NCBI GenBank assembly: GCA_947476325.1
Contig: CANJPZ010000005.1
Coordinates: 62,001 to 126,000 of the forward strand
Length of the DNA: 64,000 nt
DNA from: Caulobacteraceae bacterium
GTDB lineage: Bacteria; Pseudomonadota; Alphaproteobacteria; Caulobacterales; Caulobacteraceae
Direction of reading: 5' to 3'
Shown: piece after piece, positions 42,946-55,092 of the stretch
Layout: each line of letters begins with the position of its first letter
Numbering within the stretch: position 1 is the first letter of the stretch
Notes under the pieces: model-generated
Told to the model about the DNA's origin: nothing
What the model saw: only the letters and a program-made list of their open reading frames with translations
Database searches by the model: none
Made by a program: the position numbers and the translations under genes

Positions 42946-43971
<1,026 letters not shown>

Positions 43972-43972
43972 C

Positions 43973-44437
43973 GTGGCCCTCGGGCTCTCTTCCTTGGTTG
44001 GGAGCCCGACGGGGCGTCTGGTTCTCATCCTGGCGCTGGGCGCGCCCCTGGCGGCCTGTGGCGGCAAGGGGTTCATCACCGCCCGCGACTATGGCCGGGT
44101 GGCGGAATGCTACGCGGCCTTCATGTCGGTAAGCATGGACGCCAGCGACCCTGCCCTTGGCTTTAGCGACGGACAGATAGGCCTGCAGGAACAGGTCAGC
44201 ATCCAGGGCGTCAACCGGCTGTCACCCTATACCGTCAAGGCGATCCGCAAGGCCGGCGGCGACCACAAGTTCCTGCTTCTGGTCGCCTCGTGGCGGCTCA
44301 AGCCGGAAAATGACATCGCAAAGGCTGCGACGCTTGAAGCCAAAAAGGCCGTCTATCAGCACGTCCTGGTCCAGGCCTCGCGCTGCCACACGACCTTGAC
44401 GGGCTGGGGCGCCAAACTGGACGGCCGGCTAAACTAG
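43973..44437 (+). CDS. Putative lipoprotein of unknown function
   Basis: This protein of about 154 residues has an N-terminal hydrophobic segment and a lipobox LAAC, with Cys29 if translation starts at GTG 43973. The mature part (GGKGFITARDYGRVAECYAA, KAGGDHKFLLLVASWRL, QASRCHTTLTGWGAKL) is helical with conserved-looking cysteines, but I do not recognise a family. The start is uncertain: TTG 43994 is an alternative, and the longer forms overlap ilvC. The end overlaps the convergent purN-like gene by nine bases. Confidence 0.6.
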   Translation: MALGLSSLVGSPTGRLVLILALGAPLAACGGKGFITARDYGRVAECYAAFMSVSMDASDPALGFSDGQIGLQEQVSIQGVNRLSPYTVKAIRKAGGDHKFLLLVASWRLKPENDIAKAATLEAKKAVYQHVLVQASRCHTTLTGWGAKLDGRLN

Positions 44438-44995
44438 ACCCTTCAGGGTCCGCACAAACAAGGCCGGTTCAATGGCCATGACGCGGGCCTCGATCACCTC
44501 GACGGTGTCGCCGGGCAGAACCGGGACCCGCTGCTGGGCGACCACTGCCCCATGATCATACTCTCCATCGACGTAGTGGACGCTGGCGCCCGTCTCGGTC
44601 ACGCCGGCGGCAAGCACGGCCTCATGCACCTTGCGCCCGTACATCCCCGCCCCCCCCCAAGCAGGCAACAGGGCAGGATGGATATTGAGAATGCGACCAG
44701 CATAGGCGCCCAGCACCAGCGGGCCCAACTTGCGCAAGTATCCGGACAGGATCACCCAGTCGGCGCCCGCCGCCTTCAGCGCTGCCAGCTGGCGCGTGTC
44801 GGCGGCCTCGCCCTGAGCCCCCACGGTCGGGATGACCTGGTGCGGCAAGTCGTGTGACTTCGCGAAGTCGATCGCCTTGCAGTCCCGGTTGGCGATCAGC
44901 AGCACCGGCGTTGCGGCAAGCTCGCCCGCCGCACAGGCGGCGACGATGGCGCGCAGGCTGGATCCGGAACCAGAGGCGAAGAACGCGATTCGCAT
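44429..44995 (-). CDS. purN: Phosphoribosylglycinamide formyltransferase (PurN-like)
   Basis: This 188-residue formyltransferase fits PurN of purine synthesis. It has IAFFASGSGSSLRAIVAACA for the phosphate loop, WVILSGYLRKLGP, and the catalytic triad in RILNIHPALLP (Asn and His) and SVHYVDGEYDHGAVVAQQ (Asp). The stretch after the catalytic His, AWGGAGMYGRKVHEAV, differs from the common PGLHTHxxAL form, so it is a diverged subtype. purM is not adjacent. Use of another substrate cannot be excluded. Confidence 0.8.
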   Translation of the reverse strand: MRIAFFASGSGSSLRAIVAACAAGELAATPVLLIANRDCKAIDFAKSHDLPHQVIPTVGAQGEAADTRQLAALKAAGADWVILSGYLRKLGPLVLGAYAGRILNIHPALLPAWGGAGMYGRKVHEAVLAAGVTETGASVHYVDGEYDHGAVVAQQRVPVLPGDTVEVIEARVMAIEPALFVRTLKGLV

Positions 44996-45233
44996 GGCCC
45001 GATCTTAGCACGGCGACATTCCGCGGCTATCTCCAAAGGACGGAGTCCGTCGCCGCTTGTTTAATTTGGCATCGTCCTGGACCCATTGCCGCTCCCTTTT
45101 AGGGCGAACGAAAACATTGTCTTGTCGAGCAGGAACCCCTTGAGCAGTAAAGGCATTTTTCGTGCAATTTGGGATTATGGCCAAATCGTGTCATATAAGT
45201 TTTCATCGATCACAAAACTTTTGAGGGAGTTGA

Positions 45234-48215
45234 ATGCTTAAGTCCCGACTGTTCTGCACCACCTTGTTCGTGTCGGCCGCCCTAGCGGCGCCGGTCTTGG
45301 CCCAGGAGGCGGCGGAGCCGCTCACCACGGTCGCCCCTCTGATCATCACCGGCACGCGGTTGCAGGTTCAGGATTACATCTCGCCAAACCCGACGGTTTC
45401 GGCCAGTGCGCAACAGATCGAGACCTCAGGCGAGACCAACCTCGGCGATTTTCTTACCGACTATCCGGCCCTGGTCAGTTCCATCAACGACCAGAATGGC
45501 GCCGACACCTCGACACCTTATTATGTGGGCCTGAACCTTCTGGACCTTCGGGGTCTTGGCGCTGACCGTACTTTGGTTCTGGTCAATGGCCGCCGGCATG
45601 TGGCGGCCTTTCCAGGCACCTCGGCCGTCGACGTGAATTCCATCCCGACCGATCTGGTACAGCGGGTGGAGATTCTTACCGGCGGCGCTTCAGCGGTCTA
45701 TGGGGCGGACGGCGTCTCGGGTGTGGTAAATTTCATCCTCAAGGACAATTTCCAGGGCGTTTCGGCCCACGATCAATACGGTGTCAGCCAGGGTGGCGGT
45801 GGTCGCACCGAGTTCCTGAGCTTTCTGGCCGGTCACAACTATCGCAACGATCAGATCAATCTGACTTTCTCGGCTGAGTACGACTCCCGCCAGGACCTCA
45901 AGTTCAACCAGCGCGTCTACACCCGGGTGGGCGTGCGCAAGACCCTCTTCGACAACACCGACCCTAACGGTCCGGCGCAGGTGCCTACCGCCGATCTGCG
46001 CTATTATGATAGCTCGCCCGGTGGCTCCATCTACACGGGCTCTGATGACTTGGATGGTGATGGGCCGCGCTACCTCGGCAATGGCGCCCCCTTCGTCCAC
46101 GGTATCAATTTCGGCGGCTTCATCTCAATCGGCGGCTCCGGATCGCTGCTGGACGAGTACAACGACGACCTGCTGCCCGGCGTTGATCGCTGGGCGCTGA
46201 ACCTGATCGGTCACTACGATATCAATCCGCGTGTTCGCGTGTTCACCGAGCTGAAGTACACCCAGTCCAACTCCGATTTCACGGCCCAGCCATCCTACGA
46301 TTACGGCCTGCTGATCCCCAACGACAACCCGTTCCTGCCTGCTGACGCCGTTTTCGATTCGCAAAACGGGCCGGACGGTTTTGGAGATTTTGTCTTGATC
46401 GCACGGGACAACTTTGACCTTGGCCGGTTGACCTACACCAATGACCGCAACACCCGGCGGGCGGTATTCGGCGTCGATGCGCGCCTGACCGACAACATCG
46501 ATTTCGAAGCCGCCTACGTTTTTGGCCGCTCAACGTCGAAGGTGCACGCGGCAAATGTGCGGATCAATGAGCGCTTCTTCGCCGCGACCGATGTTGTCCT
46601 CGACAGTTCCAAAAATCCGGTGTGCCGCTCGACCCTCAATCCCAACGCCATCCCTGATGGCGATGTCCTGGCCCAGTTTTCCTTCGACCCGGCCACATGG
46701 GGAACGACCTTTACGCCTGGTCCGAACAGTGGCTGCGCGCCCGCCAATATCTTCGGCGAAGGCCATCTCAGCCAGGCGGCCAAGGACTGGATCAACACCG
46801 ACATCACCGACAAGGCCACAATCGATCAGAATGTCCTGACGGCCTACATCACCGGCAATACCCGCTCGTGGTTCACGGTCCCCCATTCGGATCCGGTGTC
46901 CTTCGTGCTCGGCGGCGAATACCGTGACGAAAGCAGCAACTTCCAGCCCGACGCCATCGAGATCCTGGCCGACCAGCTGGACTATCCTTTGACGACTGCC
47001 GGCCGGGCCTCAGTCACCAAGGGCAGCTTCCATGTCGCAGAGCTGTTCGGCGAGGTCTCCGTTCCAGTGCTGAAGGACCGGATGTATGCCAAGCTGCTCA
47101 GCTTGCAGGGCGCATTCCGCTATTCTGAATATTCGACGGCCGGCGCCACGCGGACCTGGAACATCGGCAGCCAGTGGCAGGTCAATGACAACATCATGTT
47201 CCGGGGAACACGGGCCCGGGCCGTGCGCGCGCCCAACGTCAATGATCTGTTCCTTGGCCGGTCGCAGACCTTCGAAACCCTGGTTGACCCGTGCAGCCAC
47301 GAAAACCTCAGCAACACCGACAATGCGTCAACGCGTCTGGCCAACTGCCGGACCGATCTGGTTCCTCTGGGTTACACGGTCGGGCCAAACGTATCGGACT
47401 ATACAGATAACAGTTCCGAGGCGATCGGCGGCTTCATCTCGGGCAATCCGTTGCTCAAGGCAGAAAGGTCGGACACCCAGACGCTTGGCATGGTGTTTAC
47501 CCCGCGCAGGATTCCTGGCCTGTCGATCTCCATCGACTGGTACAAGGTCCAGATCGACAAGGCGATCACCTCATTCTCGGCCCAGACCATCGTCGACAAC
47601 TGCTATGACCTGCCACGGCCCAACCAGTTCTGCGATCTGATCGCTCGTCAGGGATCCGGCGATCCGTCGCCGGGTCGACTGTCCGATTTCACCCAGATTC
47701 CGGGTAATATCGCCACCTTCCAGACTAGCGGGACCGATTTTACTGTTCGATATGATCTGGACCCCCACCGCTTCGGCGTGGATCGGGACATCGGGACTTT
47801 CCGGTTTGATCTTGTGGGAAATGTGCTCGACCGGCTGGCCTTCCTGGAAAGCCCCAACGCCCCTGCGACACTGGATGACGGCGACCAGAGCGCGCCAAAC
47901 TTCCAGGCGACCCTCGATGTAGACTGGATCTTCCACAACTGGGACGTCGATTACGGCTATGCCTATTTCAGCCCCACCCGCCGCATTGGCCGCGTGACCC
48001 GGGTCTCCAACCCCAACATCGTCGATCCCAGTCTGTACAATTACGCCGCGCGGCGAGAGCACGACATCCGCGTCGGCTACACGATCAAGGGCAAGACCGA
48101 GATCTATGGCGGCATAAACAACTTCACGAACCAGAAGCCCGAGCTGCAGGACTTCATCTATCCGGTAAGCCCACTTGGACGGTTCTACTACATGGGCATC
48201 CGCGTGAAACGCTAG
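45234..48215 (+). CDS. TonB-dependent outer-membrane receptor
   Basis: This 993-residue receptor has a signal peptide (MLKSRLFCTTLFVSAALAAP, cleaved near LAQ). The plug domain follows (ITGTRLQVQDY, GETNLGDFLTDYPALVSSIN, LNLLDLRGLGADRTLVLVNG and RRHVAAFPGTSAVDVNSIPT), with QRVEILTGGASAVYGADGVS. The C-terminal half is a large beta-barrel with Cys pairs in extracellular loops. It ends GRFYYMGIRVKR, with Arg rather than Phe as last residue. The start has GAGGGAG upstream. The ligand is unknown, and no enzyme gene beside it suggests one. Confidence 0.92.
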   Translation: MLKSRLFCTTLFVSAALAAPVLAQEAAEPLTTVAPLIITGTRLQVQDYISPNPTVSASAQQIETSGETNLGDFLTDYPALVSSINDQNGADTSTPYYVGLNLLDLRGLGADRTLVLVNGRRHVAAFPGTSAVDVNSIPTDLVQRVEILTGGASAVYGADGVSGVVNFILKDNFQGVSAHDQYGVSQGGGGRTEFLSFLAGHNYRNDQINLTFSAEYDSRQDLKFNQRVYTRVGVRKTLFDNTDPNGPAQVPTADLRYYDSSPGGSIYTGSDDLDGDGPRYLGNGAPFVHGINFGGFISIGGSGSLLDEYNDDLLPGVDRWALNLIGHYDINPRVRVFTELKYTQSNSDFTAQPSYDYGLLIPNDNPFLPADAVFDSQNGPDGFGDFVLIARDNFDLGRLTYTNDRNTRRAVFGVDARLTDNIDFEAAYVFGRSTSKVHAANVRINERFFAATDVVLDSSKNPVCRSTLNPNAIPDGDVLAQFSFDPATWGTTFTPGPNSGCAPANIFGEGHLSQAAKDWINTDITDKATIDQNVLTAYITGNTRSWFTVPHSDPVSFVLGGEYRDESSNFQPDAIEILADQLDYPLTTAGRASVTKGSFHVAELFGEVSVPVLKDRMYAKLLSLQGAFRYSEYSTAGATRTWNIGSQWQVNDNIMFRGTRARAVRAPNVNDLFLGRSQTFETLVDPCSHENLSNTDNASTRLANCRTDLVPLGYTVGPNVSDYTDNSSEAIGGFISGNPLLKAERSDTQTLGMVFTPRRIPGLSISIDWYKVQIDKAITSFSAQTIVDNCYDLPRPNQFCDLIARQGSGDPSPGRLSDFTQIPGNIATFQTSGTDFTVRYDLDPHRFGVDRDIGTFRFDLVGNVLDRLAFLESPNAPATLDDGDQSAPNFQATLDVDWIFHNWDVDYGYAYFSPTRRIGRVTRVSNPNIVDPSLYNYAARREHDIRVGYTIKGKTEIYGGINNFTNQKPELQDFIYPVSPLGRFYYMGIRVKR

Positions 48216-48411
48216 CGCGAGGCAGCCTCCGGCAGCACCATCAGTCGCCAGCTGCGATCCTTGACCAGCCAGCGCTGGGCCGCCGCGCGGAGGGCGACCG
48301 CGAGCCGGATGACAGGAGACACACGCATGGCTATCGCATCCCTTCGATAAATCCACACAGTGACGCTACGCCTGTCGCCGGCGCTGTCAATCGGTCAGGT
48401 CGTCGAAGGGC

Positions 48412-49581
48412 TCAGGCCTTGGCCTTGTCCATCAACCCTGCGAACCGCTCGAACAGATAGAGGCTGTCGGTGGGGCCGGGCGAGGCTTCGGGGTGGTGCT
48501 GGACGGAAAACACCGGGCGATCCGTCAGGGCGATGCCGGCGTTGGTGCCGTCAAACAGCGAGACGTGAGTCTCGGTGACCGGCGCGGGCAGGCTATCGCG
48601 GTCGACGGTGAATCCGTGGTTCATCGAGACGATCTCGACCTTGCCGGTGGTCAGGTCCTGGACCGGATGGTTGGCGCCATGGTGGCCCTGTTCCATCTTT
48701 CGGGTCTTTGCGCCCAGAGCCAGGGCCAGCATCTGGTGGCCCAGGCAGATGCCGAACAGCGGCTTGCCGCTGTCGACCAGCTTGCGGATTTCGGGGACGG
48801 AATATTCGCCCGTCGCGGCCGGATCGCCCGGACCGTTGGACAGCAAAACCCCGTCCGGATTGCGGGCCAGGATATCCTCGGCGCTGGTCGTGGCGGGAAC
48901 CACCATGACCCGCGCGCCGATGGAATTGAGCGAGCGCAGGATGTTGCGCTTGATGCCGTAGTCGACGACCACGACGTCGTATTTGGGCGCTGTGTTGCCG
49001 CCATAGCCTTGCGGCCAGTCCCAGAGGGTCTCTTCAAAGGTGAAGCTCTGGGCGCAAGTGGCGTCCTTGGCCAGGTCGAGGTTTTCAAGGCCGGCCCAGG
49101 CGGCGGCTTTGGCGCGCAGGGCGTCCAGATCGAACACGCCGTCCGGCGCATGGGCGATGACGCCGTGGGGCATGCCCTGTTCGCGAATGAAACGGGTCAG
49201 GGCGCGGGTGTCGACGCCCGACAGGCCGATGACGCCGCGCCGGGCCATCCAGTCGCTGAAGTCGCTGTTCGAGCGATAGTTGGCGGGCCGGGTCGGCGCA
49301 TCGCGGAAGATCGCGCCGCGCGCCGCTGTGCCGGCTCCGACGCCGAATTCCTCGATGTCTTCGGAATTGGTCCCGACATTGCCGATGTGGGGAAAGGTGA
49401 AGGCGACGATCTGGGCCATGTAGGAGGGATCGGTGAGAATCTCCTGATAGCCGGTCATGGCGGTGTTGAAGCAGACCTCGCCCACCGCGTCGCCCACTGC
49501 GCCGCAGCCGATCCCTTGCAGGACCGTGCCGTTGGCCAGCACCAGAACGCCTGTGCAGCCGGGCATCAGCGCATCGGTCAT
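48412..49581 (-). CDS. carA: Carbamoyl-phosphate synthase small subunit
   Basis: This 389-residue glutaminase subunit feeds ammonia to CarB for arginine and pyrimidine synthesis. The N-terminal domain has [20 protein letters not shown]. The class I amidotransferase domain has the nucleophile in [17 protein letters not shown] and the His-Glu pair in [20 protein letters not shown] 49581 has GAAGGAGG upstream and starts the conserved sequence. carB is not adjacent. Upstream lie a short in-frame-coupled peptide ORF and an internal terminator. Confidence 0.95.
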   Translation of the reverse strand: MTDALMPGCTGVLVLANGTVLQGIGCGAVGDAVGEVCFNTAMTGYQEILTDPSYMAQIVAFTFPHIGNVGTNSEDIEEFGVGAGTAARGAIFRDAPTRPANYRSNSDFSDWMARRGVIGLSGVDTRALTRFIREQGMPHGVIAHAPDGVFDLDALRAKAAAWAGLENLDLAKDATCAQSFTFEETLWDWPQGYGGNTAPKYDVVVVDYGIKRNILRSLNSIGARVMVVPATTSAEDILARNPDGVLLSNGPGDPAATGEYSVPEIRKLVDSGKPLFGICLGHQMLALALGAKTRKMEQGHHGANHPVQDLTTGKVEIVSMNHGFTVDRDSLPAPVTETHVSLFDGTNAGIALTDRPVFSVQHHPEASPGPTDSLYLFERFAGLMDKAKA

Positions 49582-49661
49582 GGACGGGCCTCCTTCAGGG
49601 GAAAAATCGGGTGGATCATAGTCGCAAAAAAGCGGGCGAGGGATAACCCCGCCCGCTTCAT
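49578..49661 (-). CDS. Putative carA leader peptide (27 aa)
   Basis: This 27-codon ORF starts at ATG 49661, with AAGG seven bases upstream, and its TGA overlaps the carA start codon in the form ATGA. It begins [13 protein letters not shown] and ends PLKEARP. Codons 2-12 lie inside the terminator hairpin and its U tract; codons 11 and 12 are TTT TTT. A ribosome on this ORF would open the terminator, and termination of the peptide would place a ribosome at the carA start. Its translation is not proven. Confidence 0.5.
   Translation of the reverse strand: MKRAGLSLARFFATMIHPIFPLKEARP
49626..49658 (-). terminator. Intrinsic terminator inside the carA leader (attenuator candidate)
   Basis: On the minus strand AAGCGGGC...GCCCGCTT forms a stem that extends inwards through GGGG/CCC(T) with one bulge, loop TTAT, followed by six T. 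It lies 45-77 bases before the carA start and downstream of the likely carA promoter. No minus-strand gene lies upstream for it to terminate, so it points to attenuation of carA. Confidence 0.7.
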
Positions 49662-49672
49662 TGAAGCGCCTT

Positions 49673-49701
49673 CGTCTAGGGGCGTGGCGGCCTTGCGTCA
49701 A
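49673..49701 (-). promoter_or_regulatory. Candidate carA promoter
   Basis: TTGACG (49701-49696) and TAGACG (49678-49673) are 17 bases apart on the minus strand, close to the alphaproteobacterial sigma-70 consensus. Transcription would start at about 49666, only a few bases before the leader-peptide ATG, giving a nearly leaderless message. A more upstream promoter is also possible. Confidence 0.4.
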
Positions 49702-49780
49702 GCGTAGCGGGGCGCGCCTCATCCACAGCTAATCGGACGCCCGTCTGGCAATTCCTGGTCCGAAGGCGCTAATTGGACGG

Positions 49781-51679
49781 GTGAGGTTCGACGACCGCTT
49801 TCTCGACGAGATCAAGAGCCGCCTGCGTCTTTCGGACGTTATCGGGCGAACGGTGAAGTTGCGCCGTCAGGGCCGCGAGTATGCGGGGCTGTCGCCGTTC
49901 ACCAAGGAAAAGAGCCCGTCGTTCTTCGTCAATGACGACAAGGGGTTTTACCACTGCTTCTCGTCCGGCAAGCACGGCGACCTGATCTCGTTCCTGATGG
50001 AGACCGAGCGGCTGAGCTTTCCAGAAGCGGTGGAAAAGCTGGCCAATGAGGCCGGCATGCCCATGCCCGCGGTCGACCCGCAAGCCGTCGAGCAGGAAAA
50101 GAAACGCCAGGGCCTGACTGACTGGCTGGATCTGGCCGCCAAATGGTTCGAGGCGGAACTGCGCCGCCCGGCCGGCGCGGCGGCCCGCGCCTATCTGGAG
50201 CGCCGGGGCCTGCCCGAGTCCGAATGGGCACGGTTCGGCATTGGCCTGGCGCCTGAGGGGCGTACGGCGCTGAAAGACTATCTGATCGCCAAGGGCGCCA
50301 GGCCGGGCGAACTGGTCGAATCAGGTCTGCTGATCGGGCCCGAGGACGGCGGCGCGCCCTACGACCGGTTCCGGGGGCGGATCATGTTCCCTATCGCCGA
50401 CGGGCGGGGCCGCATCCTGTCGTTCGGCGGCCGGGCGCTCGACCCCCAGGCCCGCGCCAAGTACCTGAACGGGCCCGACACTCCGCTGTTCGACAAGGGC
50501 CGGGTGCTCTACGGCCTGGCCGAGGCGCGCAAAATCACCTCGGCCGCCGCCGCCGACGCCCATCCGTCGCTGGTGGTGGTGGAAGGCTATATGGACGTCG
50601 TCGCCTGCCAGAGGGCGGGCATCGCCGCTGTCGCGCCCATGGGTACGGCCCTGACGGAAGGGCAGATGGAGCTGCTGTGGCGCTATCATCCCGAGCCCAC
50701 CCTGTGCTTCGACGGCGATGCTGCCGGTCAGCGCGCCGCCGGCCGGGTGATCGAGCGCGCCCTGCCGCTGTTGAAGCCGGGGCGCACCTTTCGCTTTGCC
50801 ATGGTCGAGGGCGGCAAGGACCCGGACGATGTGTTGCGCGACCAGGGCGCCGCCGCCCTGAAAGCCCAGCTGGCCAAGTCCGAGCCATTCGTCGAGCGCT
50901 TGTTCAAGGCGGTGCTGGAAGAGACCCCCACCCTGGAGACGCCGGAGGAAAAAACCGCCTTCAAGGTGCGCCTGCGCAAACTGGCCTCGACCATTGCCGA
51001 TGGGGAACTGGCCGGCGCCTACCGTGAAGACCTGATGGGCCGCTATGAGGCCCTGTGGCCCACCGCCCAGCCCGTCTACACCGTGGGCGCCGCGGCCCGC
51101 GAGCTGTCGCGCCGCCGCTGGGATGGCAAGAAGAAGGGCCCGCCGATCACCGGCGCCACAGCCCACGGCAAGGCCGCCGCCCAGGTTCTGCACGCCTCGC
51201 CCCGGCCGCTGTCGGCCGCCCTGGCCCTGGCCGCCATCGAGCATCCGTCCCTGCTGCACGACAGTCTGGAACGGGTGGCCCTGTCCGGGTTCGGTGATGA
51301 GCAGCTGTCGCTGATCGCCTCGGAGATGGTTACGCTGAGCATGGAATCCGAGGTCCTCGACGAAGTCTCGGTGCGCCGCAGGCTGGCTGCGCGCGGCGTC
51401 GACGACAGTGTCTTTGATCACCTGCAGCGCGCCGCCGGCCGGGCCAGAGCCGCCTTCATGGAGCCGGGCATAGCCCCGGCCGAGGCCCGCGCCCTGTGGA
51501 CCCGCGCGTTCGACGCCCTGATGGAGCTGGAATCCCTCGAGCGCGCCGTCGACCTGGCCAAACAGGACGTCGACCGCGACGGCGATTTCGCCACGCTCAA
51601 GCGGTTGAAGGCCGATCGCGACCTGTTGTCCCGCGCTATCGGGTCAGGAGAGCTGTGGGGTGCCGAAACCGCGCATTGA
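49781..51679 (+). CDS. dnaG: DNA primase
   Basis: This 632-residue primase makes RNA primers at the replication fork. The N-terminal zinc-ribbon region reads GLSPFTKEKSPSF and KGFYHCFSSGKHGD. Compared with the usual C-P-F-H and C-F-G-C it has Ser38, Thr41, Cys59 and Ser62, so three of four ligands are replaced. The TOPRIM core is intact: LVVVEGYMDVVACQRAGIAA and LCFDGDAAGQRAAGR. The C-terminal DnaB-binding part is recognisable but diverged. Translation starts at GTG. rpoD follows, as in many bacteria. Confidence 0.93.
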   Translation: MRFDDRFLDEIKSRLRLSDVIGRTVKLRRQGREYAGLSPFTKEKSPSFFVNDDKGFYHCFSSGKHGDLISFLMETERLSFPEAVEKLANEAGMPMPAVDPQAVEQEKKRQGLTDWLDLAAKWFEAELRRPAGAAARAYLERRGLPESEWARFGIGLAPEGRTALKDYLIAKGARPGELVESGLLIGPEDGGAPYDRFRGRIMFPIADGRGRILSFGGRALDPQARAKYLNGPDTPLFDKGRVLYGLAEARKITSAAAADAHPSLVVVEGYMDVVACQRAGIAAVAPMGTALTEGQMELLWRYHPEPTLCFDGDAAGQRAAGRVIERALPLLKPGRTFRFAMVEGGKDPDDVLRDQGAAALKAQLAKSEPFVERLFKAVLEETPTLETPEEKTAFKVRLRKLASTIADGELAGAYREDLMGRYEALWPTAQPVYTVGAAARELSRRRWDGKKKGPPITGATAHGKAAAQVLHASPRPLSAALALAAIEHPSLLHDSLERVALSGFGDEQLSLIASEMVTLSMESEVLDEVSVRRRLAARGVDDSVFDHLQRAAGRARAAFMEPGIAPAEARALWTRAFDALMELESLERAVDLAKQDVDRDGDFATLKRLKADRDLLSRAIGSGELWGAETAH

Positions 51680-51852
51680 TAGCCCCGCCCTCTTGACTCT
51701 TCCCCCTGCCGCCGCCATCTGAGGCCTTGCTAACCCTATGCCGTAGCGCACGAAAACGACACGGCGCGCACCGCATCAGCCGGGCGCTCCACTCAGGTCC
51801 AAGTTTTTCGTCGGCGAGCCTAGAGGACTAAACCGAACGCGGCGGCGGAGAG

Positions 51853-51939
51853 ATGATCTTCGCGGCCCGTCTTTTGCATGAGATTTGGCGATACTCGAAG
51901 GCGTTGTTGCGCCTCGTGCCGCCCGGACCGGAGACCTGA
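51853..51939 (+). CDS. Possible 28-codon upstream ORF abutting rpoD
   Basis: ATG 51853 is preceded by GGCGGAG, and the ORF (MIFAARLLHEIWRYSKALLR..., ending GPET) stops with TGA immediately before the rpoD ATG. The rpoD ribosome-binding site GGAGA lies inside it. It may be a coupling or regulatory peptide, or chance. Confidence 0.25.
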   Translation: MIFAARLLHEIWRYSKALLRLVPPGPET

Positions 51940-53967
<2,028 letters not shown>

Positions 53968-54033
53968 TCCGGGGTCTCCCCCTGCGGCGCTTGTCGTGCA
54001 AGTCTTCCCAAAAATACCGGGAGGACGAACACC

Positions 54034-54927
54034 ATGAGGCCGCTACCGCGCACCGAAACTGAAGCCGGCCCGCCGCTGACCTGGCAGATCGGGGATGTGA
54101 AGATCACGCGCATCGTCGAGTTCGAGACCACTGGCGGCACGCGCTTTTTGCTGCCCGAGGCGACCTATGACGCCATCCGCGAGATCGAGTGGCTGACCCC
54201 CCATTTCGCTGATGCAGGCGGCAAGCTGAAGATGAGCATCCACGCCCTGGTGGTTGAAGCGCCCGGCCGGCGGATCATCGTCGATACCTGTATCGGCAAC
54301 GACAAGACGCGCGAGATGGAGCCGTGGAGCCATCTTCAGACATCCTTTCTGACCGATCTGGTGGCCGCAGGCTTTGGGCGCGGCTCCATCGACACCGTGG
54401 TCTGCACCCATCTGCACGTCGACCATGTGGGCTGGAACACCATGCTGGTGGACGGCGCCTGGATCCCGACGTTCCCCAACGCCCGCTATCTGATCGGCCG
54501 GACGGAATATGAGTACTGGCGAGGTGAAGCGGTGGGCGAGGATCCGGCCACATCGCCGTTCCACGACAGCGTCAAGCCGGTGTGGGACGCAGGCCTGGTC
54601 GATCTGGTCGAGACCGATCACCGGATCTGCGACGAGGTCAGCCTGGAGCCGACGCTGGGTCACACGCCTGGCCACGTCTCGATCCGCATCCGCTCGAAGG
54701 GGCAGGAGGCGCTGATCACCGGCGATTTCACCCACCACCCATGCCAGCTGGCCCATCCGGAATGGGCGCCGCCGGTCGATTACGACCAGGCCGCCTCCAT
54801 CGCCACGCGACGGCGGGTTTACGGGCAGCTGGCCGGCTCTGATGTTCTGGTCATCGGCACCCATTTCGCCGCGCCCTGCGCCGGACACGTGGTTGCGGAC
54901 GGCGAAGTGTGGCGGTTGAAGGTCTGA
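54034..54927 (+). CDS. MBL-fold metallo-hydrolase
   Basis: This 297-residue protein has the metallo-beta-lactamase fold with the metal motif in VVCTHLHVDHVGWNTMLVDG (HxHxDH). Further ligands are in LGHTPGHVSIRI, ALITGDFTHHP and IGTHFAAPCAGHV. It resembles the AHL-lactonase/phosphoribonuclease-like branch of single-domain hydrolases, but the substrate is unknown. It starts 66 bases after rpoD and is probably transcribed on its own. Confidence 0.88.
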   Translation: MRPLPRTETEAGPPLTWQIGDVKITRIVEFETTGGTRFLLPEATYDAIREIEWLTPHFADAGGKLKMSIHALVVEAPGRRIIVDTCIGNDKTREMEPWSHLQTSFLTDLVAAGFGRGSIDTVVCTHLHVDHVGWNTMLVDGAWIPTFPNARYLIGRTEYEYWRGEAVGEDPATSPFHDSVKPVWDAGLVDLVETDHRICDEVSLEPTLGHTPGHVSIRIRSKGQEALITGDFTHHPCQLAHPEWAPPVDYDQAASIATRRRVYGQLAGSDVLVIGTHFAAPCAGHVVADGEVWRLKV

Positions 54928-55046
54928 ACCGAGGTTTTGGAGGTGAAATTGCTCCTTGCCTGCGGCAATCGGTCCATCAATTTCGACCTGAGCCTGAGCC
55001 GCCTTGGCAAGTTAGGGGATAGCGCGTATGCACCCGCCGATGTTAA

Positions 55047-55068
55047 GCCCGGACTAGCGAATCCGGGC
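55047..55068 (+). promoter_or_regulatory. Hairpin in the ctaC leader
   Basis: GCCCGGA and TCCGGGC form a 7-bp stem with an 8-base loop, 25 bases before the chosen ctaC start. There is no T tract, so it is a leader structure rather than a terminator. Its role is unknown. Confidence 0.35.
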
Positions 55069-55092
55069 GTAGATTCTATGAGGGCGTCGAAT

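Noticed and set aside
45000-45233. Search for a Fur box or riboswitch before the TonB-dependent receptor
   Set aside because: The region is AT-richer and promoter-like (CATATAAG near 45192), but I found no convincing Fur palindrome or known riboswitch core.
48212-48328. 38-codon minus-strand ORF after the TonB-dependent receptor
   Set aside because: It has an acceptable AAGGGA site but no recognisable features and lies in a short convergent gap; not enough to call a gene.
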